DNA from: Nitrospinota bacterium
Lineage (GTDB): Bacteria > Nitrospinota_A > UBA7883
Assembly (NCBI GenBank): GCA_016207925.1
Contig: JACQZB010000014.1
Span: 2,345-34,693 of the forward strand
Length of the DNA: 32,349 nt
Direction of reading: 5' to 3'
How positions within the stretch are numbered: position 1 is the first letter of the stretch; every line of letters starts with the position of its first letter. Positions 15,307 to 23,479 of this stretch are shown here, in pieces. The notes beneath the pieces are model-generated. The model searched no databases, was not told the DNA's origin, and worked only from the letters and a program-made list of their open reading frames with translations. The translations under genes were made by a program, and so were the position numbers.

Positions 15307-15532
15307 ATGAGCATCGTATTTGACACCCTATGAGTACGCGAATGAGCTAAAGGCGGCGGGGTTTACCGGCCTGCAAGCCGAGGCTCAGGCGAAAGCCTTG
15401 GCGCGTATCGTTCAGGAGACATTGGCGGCCAAACAGGATTTGCGCGATCTCGAATACCGTTTAACCATCAAACTTGGCGGCATGATGGCCGCTTCCATCG
15501 CGCTTGTGGCCGCGATTGTCAAACTTTTTTGA
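15307..15532 (+). CDS. Small coiled-coil membrane protein (DUF1640-like), one-base frameshift
   Basis: Strong AGGAG eight bases before the ATG at 15307 begins MSIVFDT, the usual opening of small DUF1640/CCDC90-like proteins, but this frame stops after eight codons. One base on, the other frame continues YEYANELKAAGFTGLQAEAQ, then AARIVQETLAAKQDLRDLE-type coiled coil and a C-terminal membrane helix (LGGMMAASIALVAAIVKLF). Removing one C from CCC at 15326-15328 restores a 74-residue protein. Function is unknown; such proteins are short membrane-anchored coiled coils often found near mobile or toxin-like genes. The extra C may be a sequencing error. If real, the gene is dead unless the TTG at 15320 is used. 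Confidence 0.7.
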
Positions 15533-15558
15533 TAGTTCTCCGCTAGCGGAAATCCATT

Positions 15559-16407
15559 CTACCGCTCGAACACCACGGCATTGTAGGCCCGCATGTCCAG
15601 CCCCAACTCGGCGCGCAGGGCATTGAGCAACACGCCGCGGATGTTCTTCTTGAGCGTCAGCGAGTCCTCCGGCGTGACCTCGAAACGCGCCACCGCGTCC
15701 TGCAGCGGCTCCTCGTAGGAATTGTAGAACCGCACCGCCGCCGTAACGCGGCCCGGCTTCCAGATGAACTCCCGCTCTATCTCCGCGGCGATCTGGCGCA
15801 CCACGTGGTCGTTGACAAACATCTCCTCGTAGCGGGAAAAGCTTTCGTCGTCCAGCGCGTACTCGCCCAATTCCGCGTCGAGGCGGTCCACCATGCGCCG
15901 CGCGGCGTCGTCGAGCCGGTCCATGATTTCCACCAGGCGCCCTTCGCGTTCCGTCTCCGCCAGCGGCGCGCGGAACTTGCCGCGCTGTTCCGGCTCTATC
16001 CACAGGGGGCTGGCAAGCGTGTGCAGGTCGCCCATGCGCTCCCCGGCGGGTTCCCCTTCCGGGCCAGTGGGGTCGAAAGGGACAAACTCGTATATCTCCC
16101 CGCCCACGGTGACGTCCGCCGCGGTGAAGTCCACGTCAAGCCGCTGCGGCCCGTTGACGAACTCGCCGTTGACGTACATCACCGGGCCGATTTCGTCAAA
16201 CTCCAGCGCGATCACCTTGATGGTGAACACCCCCGCGCCCTCCACCACCAGCCGTTCGGCGGGGCCGGCAAGCCGGCCGCCCCAAGGCTCGCGCATGAAA
16301 CGGCGCGCCGGTTCATCCACCTGCCGCAGCCGCGAGGTCAGCGCGACCGCCAGCGCCAACCCGGCCAGCACAAGTATCCAGTTATCCACCGTCCGCCGCC
16401 TCCACAC
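15559..16407 (-). CDS. Hypothetical membrane-anchored protein
   Basis: A 282-residue protein with one N-terminal membrane helix (about 8-24, NWILVLAGLALAVALTS) and a hydrophilic remainder, probably outside the cytoplasm. The first half is strand-rich (VIALEFDEIGPVMYVNGEFVNGPQ). The second half has a charged helical part (EIMDRLDDAARRMVDRLDAELGEY) and ends with NIRGVLLNALRAELGLDMRAYNAVVFER. I do not recognise a family. The GTG at 16407 overlaps the upstream activator gene by 26 bases and has AAGGAG ahead of it. A second GTG at 16389, with GGAGG upstream, is an alternative. The overlap suggests co-transcription with the sigma-54 activator. Confidence 0.7.
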   Translation of the reverse strand: MWRRRTVDNWILVLAGLALAVALTSRLRQVDEPARRFMREPWGGRLAGPAERLVVEGAGVFTIKVIALEFDEIGPVMYVNGEFVNGPQRLDVDFTAADVTVGGEIYEFVPFDPTGPEGEPAGERMGDLHTLASPLWIEPEQRGKFRAPLAETEREGRLVEIMDRLDDAARRMVDRLDAELGEYALDDESFSRYEEMFVNDHVVRQIAAEIEREFIWKPGRVTAAVRFYNSYEEPLQDAVARFEVTPEDSLTLKKNIRGVLLNALRAELGLDMRAYNAVVFER

Positions 16408-17875
16408 CCAACTCCTTGATGAGGCGGCTCAGGTAGGTGCGCTGCACGCCCAGCGCCTGCGCGGCGCGCGTCCGGCTGCCGCCGTGCAGGGCCAGCGCGG
16501 CGCGCACATGCTCGCGCTTGAAGTTGTCCACGGCGGCCTTGAGTTCCGTTCCCGCGGGCGAAGCGGCGCGGCGTGGCTGCGTGATCTCCGGGGGAAGGTC
16601 GCTTACCCCGATCTGGGGCCGGTCGCCCAGGATCACGGCGCGCTCGATGGCGTTCTCCAACTGGCGCACGTTGCCGGGCCACGGGTAGGCCATAAGCGCG
16701 GCCATGGCCTCCGGGGTGAAGCCGCGCGGCTCGCGCCCCAACTCGCGCGAGAACCGGGCGGCGAATTCCTCCGCCAGGACCTGGATATCCCCGCCCCGCT
16801 CGCGCAGCGGCGGCACGCGCACGTTGACCACATTGAGCCGGTAGAACAGGTCCTCGCGGAACGTCCCCTCCGCCACCATCGCGGCAAGGCCGCGGTTGGT
16901 GGCGGCGATCACCCGCACGTCCACCGTCAAGGGCGCCTGTCCGCCGATGCGGGTAAACGTCCCTTCCTGCAGCACGCGCAACAGCTTCACCTGCATCGCC
17001 GGCGACATCTCCCCGATTTCATCCAGGAAAATCGAGCCGGTGTGGGCCGCTTCGAAAAGGCCGGGCTTTTTCGCGTCCGCGCCGGTAAACGCGCCGCGCT
17101 CGTGGCCGAACAACTCGCGCTCCAAAAGTGTCTCCGGCAAAGCCCCGCAGTTGACCACCACCAGCGGGCGGCGCGCGCGCGGCGAGCCTTCATGAATCAG
17201 CCGCGCGAACAGCTCGTTGCCCACCCCCGACTCCCCCAGGATAAGCGCCGTGGCGTGGGACGCGGCGATCTTGCGGCAGTCCTCCACCGCCTTGAGGATG
17301 GCCGGCGAGCGGCCCGCGATGGCGCGCGGCCCGCCCAACTCGCGTTTGAGGATGCGGTTTTCGCTGGCGACTTCCTGGTTCACCCGCGCCTGCAGGATCA
17401 GCGACGCGGCCAGGTCCGAAAGCGCCTCCAGCCGTTCCAGGTCCTCTTCCGTCAACGGCGCGCCGTCCTCGCGGTCAATCACCTCCAGCACCCCGATTAC
17501 CTGATCGCCCACCAAAAGCGGCGCGGCGGCCAGCGACGTGGTTTCAAAGCCCACCGCCCGCGCCACCTTGGGCGACCACAACGGCTCCTGCCGCACGTCG
17601 GGAACCAGACGCGCCTTGCCCGTCTGGGCCACCCATCCGGCGATCCCCTCGCCCTGCTCCACCTCGAACCGTTTTACCTGTTCGCTTTTTTCGCCCGCGC
17701 AGATGTGGAACCGCAGGCGGGTGGAGCGCTCGTCGCGCAGCAGCAGGGACGACGCGCGCGCCTTCATCACCCGCATGGCCGCCAGCACGATGACGGACAA
17801 CATCGTGTCGGGATCGGCTACATCCCCTATGGTGTCGCCCACGTCCTGGAACAGTTCCGCCGTTTTATCGCGCAT
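16382..17875 (-). CDS. GAF-type sigma-54-dependent activator with altered Walker A
   Basis: A 497-residue NtrC/NifA-like regulator. GAF domain at about 20-165, AAA+ domain at 185-430 with GAFTGA (261-266, sigma-54 contact), Walker B GSIFLDEIGEM (280-290), and the FREDLFYRLNVV and PWPGNVRQLENA signatures. A Fis-type helix-turn-helix closes it (about 450-490, SRTRAAQALGVQRTYLSRLIKEL). The Walker A reads GESGVGNE instead of GESG(T/V)GKE: Asn220 (codon at 17216-17218) replaces the phosphate-binding Lys. In known members this Lys is essential for ATP use. A one-base change (AAG to AAC) would explain it, so a sequencing error is possible. No receiver domain is present; the GAF should sense a small ligand. 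There is no clear ribosome site at the ATG. Confidence 0.9.
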   Translation of the reverse strand: MRDKTAELFQDVGDTIGDVADPDTMLSVIVLAAMRVMKARASSLLLRDERSTRLRFHICAGEKSEQVKRFEVEQGEGIAGWVAQTGKARLVPDVRQEPLWSPKVARAVGFETTSLAAAPLLVGDQVIGVLEVIDREDGAPLTEEDLERLEALSDLAASLILQARVNQEVASENRILKRELGGPRAIAGRSPAILKAVEDCRKIAASHATALILGESGVGNELFARLIHEGSPRARRPLVVVNCGALPETLLERELFGHERGAFTGADAKKPGLFEAAHTGSIFLDEIGEMSPAMQVKLLRVLQEGTFTRIGGQAPLTVDVRVIAATNRGLAAMVAEGTFREDLFYRLNVVNVRVPPLRERGGDIQVLAEEFAARFSRELGREPRGFTPEAMAALMAYPWPGNVRQLENAIERAVILGDRPQIGVSDLPPEITQPRRAASPAGTELKAAVDNFKREHVRAALALHGGSRTRAAQALGVQRTYLSRLIKELGVEAADGG

Positions 17876-17917
17876 GTAACCGGAATACCGCCGTGAAGTT
17901 GGGAATGTTACACGGTT

Positions 17918-17947
17918 ACTCTAGGCTTCAACGTCCGCCGCTGTCAA
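17918..17947 (-). promoter_or_regulatory. Predicted promoter of the sigma-54 activator gene
   Basis: On the minus strand TTGACA (complement of 17942-17947) is 18 bases from TAGAGT (complement of 17918-17923), about 42 bases ahead of the ATG at 17875. The preceding dnaJ-like gene ends at 17955, so the activator can be expressed independently. Confidence 0.5.
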
Positions 17948-17954
17948 CGCGCCC

Positions 17955-18896
17955 TCACAGGCCCGCTTGGGCCAGCTTTTCCGCAAGCGTCTTTTGCTCG
18001 CCGGTGACGTGGCGGGGCGTTTGCACCTTCAGGTTCACATACAAGTCGCCGCGGCCCGCGCCGCCCAGCCGGGGCGCCCCCGCGCCCTTGATGCGGATGC
18101 GCTTGGCGGGATCGGCTCCCGGCGCTATATTGATGGCGCGCGGGCCTTCCAGGGTGGCCACGCTGATTTCGCCCCCCAATATCAACGTAGAAAACTTCAC
18201 CGGCGCGTCCACGATCAAGTCCGCCCCCTCGCGGGTGAACGTGGGGTCGGGCGCCACGGTGATCTCGATATACAGGTCGCCCGCCGGGCCTCCCGGCGCG
18301 CCGGGCGCTCCCGCGCCCTTGACCCGCAGCTTCTTGCCGGTCTCGATGCCGGGCGGAATTTTTACGTTCACCGTTTTTGGCCTGCCGCTGACCCGCATTG
18401 TCAATTGCCGCTCGCCGCCATGGATGGCCTCGTGGAAGGAAATGGTCATCTCCGTGGAGACATCCTGGCCTTTCGCCGGCCCGCCCTGGCCGAATATGTC
18501 GCCAAACCCGAAACCGCCCATGCCGCCGGGGCCGGACTCGAACCGCGCCCGCCCGCCGCGCCCGCCCGCGCCAAAACCGAATATCTGGCTAAAGGCGTCA
18601 TCGCCGAATCCGAACTCGCGGAACACGTCGCGCAGGTCGGCGCCGCCGAAAATGTCCTCCTGGCTGAACCGCTGGCGGAAGGCGTCATGGCCGAACTGGT
18701 CGTACTGGGCGCGCTTTTCCTTGTTGGAAAGCACGGCGTAGGCCTCGCTGACCTTTTTGAACATCTCCTCGGCGTTCTTGTCCCCCTTGGCCTTGTCGGG
18801 GTGGTATTGCTTGGCAAGGCGGCGGTAGGCTTTTTTGATCTCCGCCGCGCTGGCGCCGCGTTTGACGCCCAGAATGTCGTAATAATCCTTGCTCAT
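17955..18896 (-). CDS. DnaJ-family co-chaperone without zinc-finger domain (CbpA-type)
   Basis: A 313-residue J-domain protein. The J domain (1-70) contains the Hsp70-stimulating HPD (32-34) and [15 protein letters not shown] Gly/Phe-rich linker spans about 75-140. Two beta-barrel C-terminal substrate-binding domains follow (for example [21 protein letters not shown] and [21 protein letters not shown]). The four CxxCxGxG repeats of DnaJ are missing, which makes it a class B/CbpA-like co-chaperone of DnaK; the length matches CbpA (about 306). AAGGAAAACA precedes the ATG. A good promoter is found upstream. No dnaK is in the window. Confidence 0.95.
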   Translation of the reverse strand: MSKDYYDILGVKRGASAAEIKKAYRRLAKQYHPDKAKGDKNAEEMFKKVSEAYAVLSNKEKRAQYDQFGHDAFRQRFSQEDIFGGADLRDVFREFGFGDDAFSQIFGFGAGGRGGRARFESGPGGMGGFGFGDIFGQGGPAKGQDVSTEMTISFHEAIHGGERQLTMRVSGRPKTVNVKIPPGIETGKKLRVKGAGAPGAPGGPAGDLYIEITVAPDPTFTREGADLIVDAPVKFSTLILGGEISVATLEGPRAINIAPGADPAKRIRIKGAGAPRLGGAGRGDLYVNLKVQTPRHVTGEQKTLAEKLAQAGL

Positions 18897-18949
18897 TGTT
18901 TTCCTTCGATGTCTCCAAGGCGCGCCCAGCGCGCAACTAACCCTTTGTA

Positions 18950-18978
18950 GTTATCAGATTGTTTGAACGCGAAGTCAA
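18950..18978 (-). promoter_or_regulatory. Predicted sigma-70 promoter of the dnaJ-like gene
   Basis: On the minus strand TTGACT (complement of 18973-18978) is 17 bases from GATAAC (complement of 18950-18955). The leader to the ATG at 18896 would be about 47 bases. No CIRCE-type or sigma-32-type sequence is apparent. Confidence 0.6.
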
Positions 18979-19005
18979 GCTTTGGCGCTCGGACGCGGGG
19001 GCGCG

Positions 19006-19332
19006 TCAGGCGAAAACCTCGTCCAGCCAATCCAGGGAAACAGCCGCCGAATACGCCAGATTCCCCGACAGGCAATGGCCGTCCGCCCCTTCATCACTGG
19101 TGAACGCATGGGACGCCACGGGGCCGGACACCAAGCGAAGGAAATGTTCAAGCTGCCGCAAAGGCTCTTTCCCTTCGCCAGCGCCGGTCAAGGCCAATGC
19201 GGGGCATTTTATGCGCTTCAGGCCCCCGTCCGTGACCGCGAAATCGCGCAGGCGGATATAGGTCTTCTTGAAGCTTCCCTGTCCGAAGCGCAATATCAGG
19301 TTGCGCGCCATCTCGCGCTTATGGGCGTTCAT
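19006..19332 (-). pseudogene. Alpha/beta-hydrolase C-terminal remnant
   Basis: A 108-residue frame from an ATG at 19332 with strong GGAGG upstream. The tail matches the C-terminal third of serine alpha/beta-hydrolases: IKCPALALTGAGEGKE (strand before the catalytic acid region) and SDEGADGHCLSGN with the conserved His, ending SLDWLDEVFA. The N-terminal two thirds, including the GxSxG nucleophile elbow, are absent. The open frame runs only 25 codons further upstream before a stop at 19405-19407. It lies just behind trpE on the same strand. This looks like a truncated remnant without hydrolase activity, or a short stand-alone product. A second, 29-codon frame starting at 19408, ten bases after the trpE stop, overlaps its start. 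Confidence 0.55.
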
Positions 19333-19417
19333 GATCTCCTCCGGGATATGAATCGTCCTGGTCCGGCATCTGGGCCGGATCGAAACCGACAAATGATGAC
19401 GGACTCATAATCGCCCC

Positions 19418-20902
19418 TCATACCCCTTCCAGCCCGTTCTCGGCGATTTTCACCGCCTTCATCAGCGCCTTGCCCTTGTTGATAGTCTCCTGATACTCGC
19501 TGGCGGGCACGGAGTCGGCCACGATGCCCGCGCCCACCCCCAAGTGCGCCGTTGCGCCCATGATCTGCAAGGTGCGGATGCCGATGGCCACGTCCATGTT
19601 GCCGGAGAATGAGAAATAGCCCACCGCGCCGCCATACACACCGCGCCGCGTCCCTTCCATCTCCTCGATGATCTCCATGGCGCGGATTTTGGGCGCGCCG
19701 GACAGCGTACCGGCGGGAAAGGCCGCCCGCAGGGCATCGTAGGCGTCCAGCCCCTGCCGCAACGCGCCCCGCACGTTGGAGACGATGTGGATCACATGGC
19801 TGTATTTTTCCACCGTCATCAGTTCGTTGACCTCCACGCTGCCGCCTTCGGCCACGCGGCCCACGTCGTTGCGCCCAAGGTCCACGAGCATGATGTGTTC
19901 GGCGCGTTCCTTTTCGTCGGCCAGCAACTCGGCGGAAAGCGCCGCGTCCTCCTCCGGCGACTTGCCGCGCGGACGGGTTCCGGCGATGGGGCGCACCTCC
20001 ACTGTCCCCTGCTCCACGCGCACCAGCGACTCCGGCGACGCGCCGACCACCGTGGCCTCGGGGAAATTGAGGAAGAACATGTAGGGCGAGGGATTCACCG
20101 TCCGCAAGGCGCGATAGACCTGGAACGGCGGCACGCGCAACGTGGTGGAAAGCCGCTGGGCCAGCACCACCTGGAAAATGTCGCCCGCGCGGATGTAGTC
20201 CTTGCACCGCTCCACGTTTTTCATGAACGTGGCGCGGTCCGTGGCGCCGGTGAACTCCGCCGCCGCCGGGTCGCCGCGCGACACTTCGAAGTACGGCAGC
20301 GGCCCTTTAAGCTTGTTGATGAGCTTGTCTATCTTGCCCAGGGCGCGGGTATAGGCGGCGTCGGGGCCGTCGTCCCCCACATGGGCGTTGGACACGACTT
20401 TCAGCGTATGAGCCACGTTGTCGAAAATCACAATGGTGTCCGTGACCACAAACACCGCGTCCGGGGTGTTTAAATCATCCTTGACCACGCCGGGCAGGCG
20501 TTCGAAGTAGCGCACGGCGTCGTAGGCCAAAAAGCCCACCGCGCCGCCGGAAAACCGGGGCAGGCCCGGCATGGCGACGGGTTGATACCCCGCCATCAGC
20601 TTTTTAAGCTCATCCAGCGGGTCGCCTGCCGCCTGATATTCGCTCCGTCCGGCGGGGCCAGTGAGCGTTACCTTGCCGTCCCGATAGACGAATACGTTGG
20701 CCGGCTCGATGCCCAGGAAGGTGTAGCGGCCCCATTTTTCGCCCCCCTCGACGGATTCCAGCAGCCAGGAATGCGGCCCGCCGCCCAGCTTGATGTAGGC
20801 GGTCACGGGGGTTTCTAGGTCGGAGAAAATCTCGCGGTACACAGGGATCAGGTTGCCCTTTTGGGACAGGGCGCGGAACTCGTCGCGGGTCAATGAATAC
20901 AT
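19418..20902 (-). CDS. trpE: Anthranilate synthase component I
   Basis: A 494-residue chorismate-using enzyme that forms anthranilate with glutamine-derived ammonia (TrpG partner), the first committed step of tryptophan synthesis. The N-terminal lobe holds the Trp-binding region (LLESVEGGEKWGRYTFLG). The catalytic lobe carries the family signatures GDIFQVVLAQR, PIAGTRPRG, LVDLGRNDVGR, FPAGTLSGAPK and GIRTLQIMG. The usual length and all motifs are intact. The ATG at 20902 is chosen because the family opens MYSL; an upstream TTG would add three residues. No trpG, trpD or trpC follows; the next frame is a hydrolase remnant, so the trp genes are at least partly dispersed or the operon was cut here. 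Confidence 0.96.
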   Translation of the reverse strand: MYSLTRDEFRALSQKGNLIPVYREIFSDLETPVTAYIKLGGGPHSWLLESVEGGEKWGRYTFLGIEPANVFVYRDGKVTLTGPAGRSEYQAAGDPLDELKKLMAGYQPVAMPGLPRFSGGAVGFLAYDAVRYFERLPGVVKDDLNTPDAVFVVTDTIVIFDNVAHTLKVVSNAHVGDDGPDAAYTRALGKIDKLINKLKGPLPYFEVSRGDPAAAEFTGATDRATFMKNVERCKDYIRAGDIFQVVLAQRLSTTLRVPPFQVYRALRTVNPSPYMFFLNFPEATVVGASPESLVRVEQGTVEVRPIAGTRPRGKSPEEDAALSAELLADEKERAEHIMLVDLGRNDVGRVAEGGSVEVNELMTVEKYSHVIHIVSNVRGALRQGLDAYDALRAAFPAGTLSGAPKIRAMEIIEEMEGTRRGVYGGAVGYFSFSGNMDVAIGIRTLQIMGATAHLGVGAGIVADSVPASEYQETINKGKALMKAVKIAENGLEGV

Positions 20903-20973
20903 GGCCTTCAATTCGTTAACAGCGGTATGGGCTATACCTTACCACGGGCCGGGGCCGGGTGTTAAGGATGTAT

Positions 20974-21002
20974 TTGATTAAAAACTTTGAGTTTGGTAAA
21001 AT
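20974..21002 (+). promoter_or_regulatory. Predicted sigma-70 promoter of dksA-rpoZ-DUF1844
   Basis: TTGATT (20974-20979) and TAAAAT (20997-21002) are 17 bases apart in an AT-rich pocket between the divergent trpE and dksA genes. The leader to the ATG at 21117 would be about 108 bases. Confidence 0.6.
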
Positions 21003-21116
21003 TCAATGTTCGGTAGTTTTCCGCGCAGGTTCGCGGGAGATTGTGGCAGTGGCAGTACGGGATAACCGCGCGGGAATTCAATTGGTTATTGAACCCGCGC
21101 ATCAAGGAAGCGACGT

Positions 21117-21491
21117 ATGAAGTCCCAAAGTTTCGACGACATCAAAAAGCTTCTGCTCAAGCGCCGGGCGGCATTGCTCAAGGCGGATCGCGGATTCGAC
21201 CGTGAAATCCGCAACGAGATTGAAAGCCGCCATGGCGACGACGTGGACGTGGCCGAGTCCGCCTATGAGCAGGAGATGGCCTATATGTTCAAGAACCGCG
21301 GCCAGGAAGAAGTGCGCCTGATTGACGAGGCGTTGCTGCGCATCGAAAAGGGCGAGTACGGCATCTGCGCCGAGTGTGGCGAGAAAATTTCCAAAAAGCG
21401 TCTGCAGGTGCGGCCCTATTCCATTCTGTGCGTGGATTGCCAGCAGGAACTGGAAAAAGAAGAAGCCGAAAGGTTTGTCGAGCCTAAATAA
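21117..21491 (+). CDS. dksA: DksA/TraR-family zinc-finger transcription factor
   Basis: A 124-residue protein that would bind the RNA polymerase secondary channel and work with (p)ppGpp. The N-terminal coiled coil (7-75) carries at its tip the family DxxDxA (DDVDVAES, Asp41, Asp44, Ala46). The C4 zinc finger is complete: CAEC (84-87) and CVDC (105-108), with KRLQVRPYSILCVDCQ typical of DksA. Length is slightly below E. coli DksA (151), at the N-terminus. It is the first gene of a plausible operon with the RNA polymerase omega subunit. A Rel/SpoT gene 9 kb away would supply the ligand, though there is no direct linkage. Confidence 0.9.
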   Translation: MKSQSFDDIKKLLLKRRAALLKADRGFDREIRNEIESRHGDDVDVAESAYEQEMAYMFKNRGQEEVRLIDEALLRIEKGEYGICAECGEKISKKRLQVRPYSILCVDCQQELEKEEAERFVEPK

Positions 21492-21526
21492 CACGCCGCG
21501 CGCGGCGTAACGAAAGGATGTGACCG

Positions 21527-21784
21527 ATGTTCAGCCTGGAACTTTTCACCGCGGCCTCCAAGAAAGTGCCTCAGCGCTACCTGTTGGCCAATCTGGTGAC
21601 CATGCGCGTCCGCCAACTCACCCGCGGCGCCGATCCGCTGGTTGACCCGGAGGATATGCAGGTGGTGGACGTGGCCCTTAAGGAAATCGCCACCGGCATG
21701 GTGGAGCCGCGCAAGGAAGTGGTACCCACCAGCGAGGACCTGTTCAAGACCACCACGGACGACGGCGAGGAAACCCAGGAATGA
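21527..21784 (+). CDS. rpoZ: RNA polymerase omega subunit
   Basis: An 85-residue protein. The omega core is seen in YLLANLVTMRVRQLTRGADPLV (about 18-39), matching the (R)ARQL.(R/K)G helix of the family, followed by DVALKEIATGMV. Omega stabilises beta-prime and contributes to the ppGpp site. Length and order of elements are as expected; the acidic tail is extended (TTTDDGEETQE). AAGGATG lies ahead of the ATG. It follows dksA by 35 bases and overlaps the next gene by four (ATGA). Confidence 0.85.
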   Translation: MFSLELFTAASKKVPQRYLLANLVTMRVRQLTRGADPLVDPEDMQVVDVALKEIATGMVEPRKEVVPTSEDLFKTTTDDGEETQE

Positions 21785-22233
21785 CGGCGGAAAAGGAGTC
21801 CAGCGAAGGCTTCGCCTTCCGCGACCGGCGCAACCGCGGCGGGGACGAAGAATCCGCTCCGGCCCCCGCGGCTCCCGCGGAACGGTCCGCCGCGCCGTCC
21901 TCCATTCCGCCCGGCCCTTCCACCAAGGAACAGGACGCGGCCCAGCAGGCCGCCGACGCCGCAGGCCCCACGGCGCCCCCCATTGATTTTTCCACGTTTA
22001 TCCTTTCCATGGCCCAAAGCGCCGTGTACCACATGGGCGGGTTCCAGGACCCGGTTTCCGGCCATACGTCCACGAACCTTGACCTCGCCAAACAGACCAT
22101 AGACATCATTTCGCTGCTGGACGGCAAAACGCGCGGGAACCTTACCGAGGACGAAAAGCGTTTGCTCTCCCACGTGCTGTACGATCTGCGGATGCGCTTT
22201 GTGGAAGCCGTCCGCAACCCCGGCGCGGCATAG
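21781..22233 (+). CDS. DUF1844 protein
   Basis: A 150-residue protein. Residues 1-75 are a low-complexity Pro/Ala/Glu region. Residues 78-145 contain the DUF1844 domain: IDFSTFILSMAQSAVYHMGG, then LDLAKQTIDIISLLDGKTRGNLTEDEKRLL and LYDLRMRFVE. The function of the family is unknown; it is small, helical and cytoplasmic. It shares a four-base overlap with rpoZ and is probably translated from the same transcript. Confidence 0.85.
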   Translation: MTAEKESSEGFAFRDRRNRGGDEESAPAPAAPAERSAAPSSIPPGPSTKEQDAAQQAADAAGPTAPPIDFSTFILSMAQSAVYHMGGFQDPVSGHTSTNLDLAKQTIDIISLLDGKTRGNLTEDEKRLLSHVLYDLRMRFVEAVRNPGAA

Positions 22234-22315
22234 AAAATCAATCACAAGGGGGCATGGCGCGCCGCGCTTATGCAAAGCCCTTATTTGCAGGGGGACGCAC
22301 CCCTTCACGCGGCGC

Positions 22316-23473
22316 TCACCAAGTGTACTTGCCCAACACGGCGCCCGCGTGCTCATACCATCCCATCGCGAACGGCGCCGTCACGGGCGCGGACGCGGCG
22401 CGGGCCTGCTCCATGTTCGCCGCCAGCGCGGCGATGAAGGGGTCATCGGCCCTGCCGTGGACGAACAGCGCCGCCTCGCGGGTGGTGACCATGCTGCGCG
22501 GGGTGAGGTTGGCCGAACCCACCACGGCGTAGCGGCGGTCGGCCAGCATCACCTTGGCGTGCGTCATGCCGGGGTACAGCCATACGGCAAGGTTTGCGGG
22601 AGCGGCGGCCAGCAGCCGGTTCACCGTGGCCATGTTGGCGTAGTGATGGGTATCGGGCCGGGCGGGAAGGATCAGGGTGACCCGGACACCCCGCTTGGCC
22701 GCGCGGATGATGGCGTCGAGCATGGGGCCAAAGGAGACGTAGGCGTGTTCGATCACCAACTCCTCGCGGGCGGCGTCCATCAGTTCGATGAGCGCCGGGG
22801 CGATGCGCGTGGCGGAACGGTCATTGACCGCAAGGAACACCGGGCCGTCGAAGGGCCATGGCGCGCCGCGCAGCGTGGCGGCTTCGAAGGCGGCAGCCCA
22901 CTCCGGGCGGGCGATCAGCGCCATGTAGTCGCGCCATCGGGTGTGGTATTCGTCGCCGATGTTCATGCCCCCAAAGATGACGGCGGCGTGATCAAAGATG
23001 AAGTATTTGCTGTGATCGTTGACGGCGAAAGGATCCACGGTGACATGAAGGTTGCCTTTTCCCCGCAGTCCCGCGCGGGTGAACGCCGGGCTGGGCCGCC
23101 CGGCAAGTATGTCTCCCAACTCAAAAAACGTGCCGAGGGCGTCCTTGCGGGCGGTCACCGTCACGCCCCGCTCACTGGCGGCCGTCAGCGCCGCCGCCAC
23201 CTGCCGGCCAATGGCGTCGTCGCGCCAGATGAAGGTTTGAACGTGGATGGATTCGCGCGCGCCTTCGATGCGCCGCGCTATTTCCGCGAAAGCGTCGCGG
23301 CCGCCGGGCAGCAGCGCGAGCGCGGATAAGTCTTCGGCGGGCGCGGCGAAAAACCGGGACGGCAACGCCCGCTTGGGATGCGGGCCAAGGCCGAAAGGGT
23401 TGAACACAAACTGGATCAGCCCCGCGGCCAGCGCCGCGAGGACAGCCACCGCCAGCCACGCCATGCGTTTCAT
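22316..23473 (-). CDS. Phospholipase D-family enzyme (cardiolipin synthase-like)
   Basis: A 385-residue protein with an N-terminal membrane helix (about 3-22). Two PLD catalytic repeats follow: the first HxK motif is VNDHSKYFIFD with FGGMNIGDEY, the second MTHAKVMLADRRYAVVGSANLTPRS. Both His/Lys pairs and the Asp/Asn positions are present, so it should be active as a phosphatidyl transferase or phospholipase; cardiolipin synthases share this architecture. It starts six bases after the glycosyltransferase gene stop, so it is likely co-transcribed with the glycan genes. A second ATG at 23464 is better spaced to GGAG and is a possible start. Confidence 0.9.
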   Translation of the reverse strand: MKRMAWLAVAVLAALAAGLIQFVFNPFGLGPHPKRALPSRFFAAPAEDLSALALLPGGRDAFAEIARRIEGARESIHVQTFIWRDDAIGRQVAAALTAASERGVTVTARKDALGTFFELGDILAGRPSPAFTRAGLRGKGNLHVTVDPFAVNDHSKYFIFDHAAVIFGGMNIGDEYHTRWRDYMALIARPEWAAAFEAATLRGAPWPFDGPVFLAVNDRSATRIAPALIELMDAAREELVIEHAYVSFGPMLDAIIRAAKRGVRVTLILPARPDTHHYANMATVNRLLAAAPANLAVWLYPGMTHAKVMLADRRYAVVGSANLTPRSMVTTREAALFVHGRADDPFIAALAANMEQARAASAPVTAPFAMGWYEHAGAVLGKYTW

Positions 23474-23479
23474 GCTCCG

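Noticed and set aside
15539-15550. Palindrome TCCGCTAGCGGA between convergent genes
   Set aside because: Too short for a stable hairpin with a proper loop; no T-run follows.
15893-17896. 667-codon plus-strand frame opposite the sigma-54 activator
   Set aside because: The minus strand encodes a clear AAA+ regulator. The plus frame shows no domain and reflects GC-rich codon bias.
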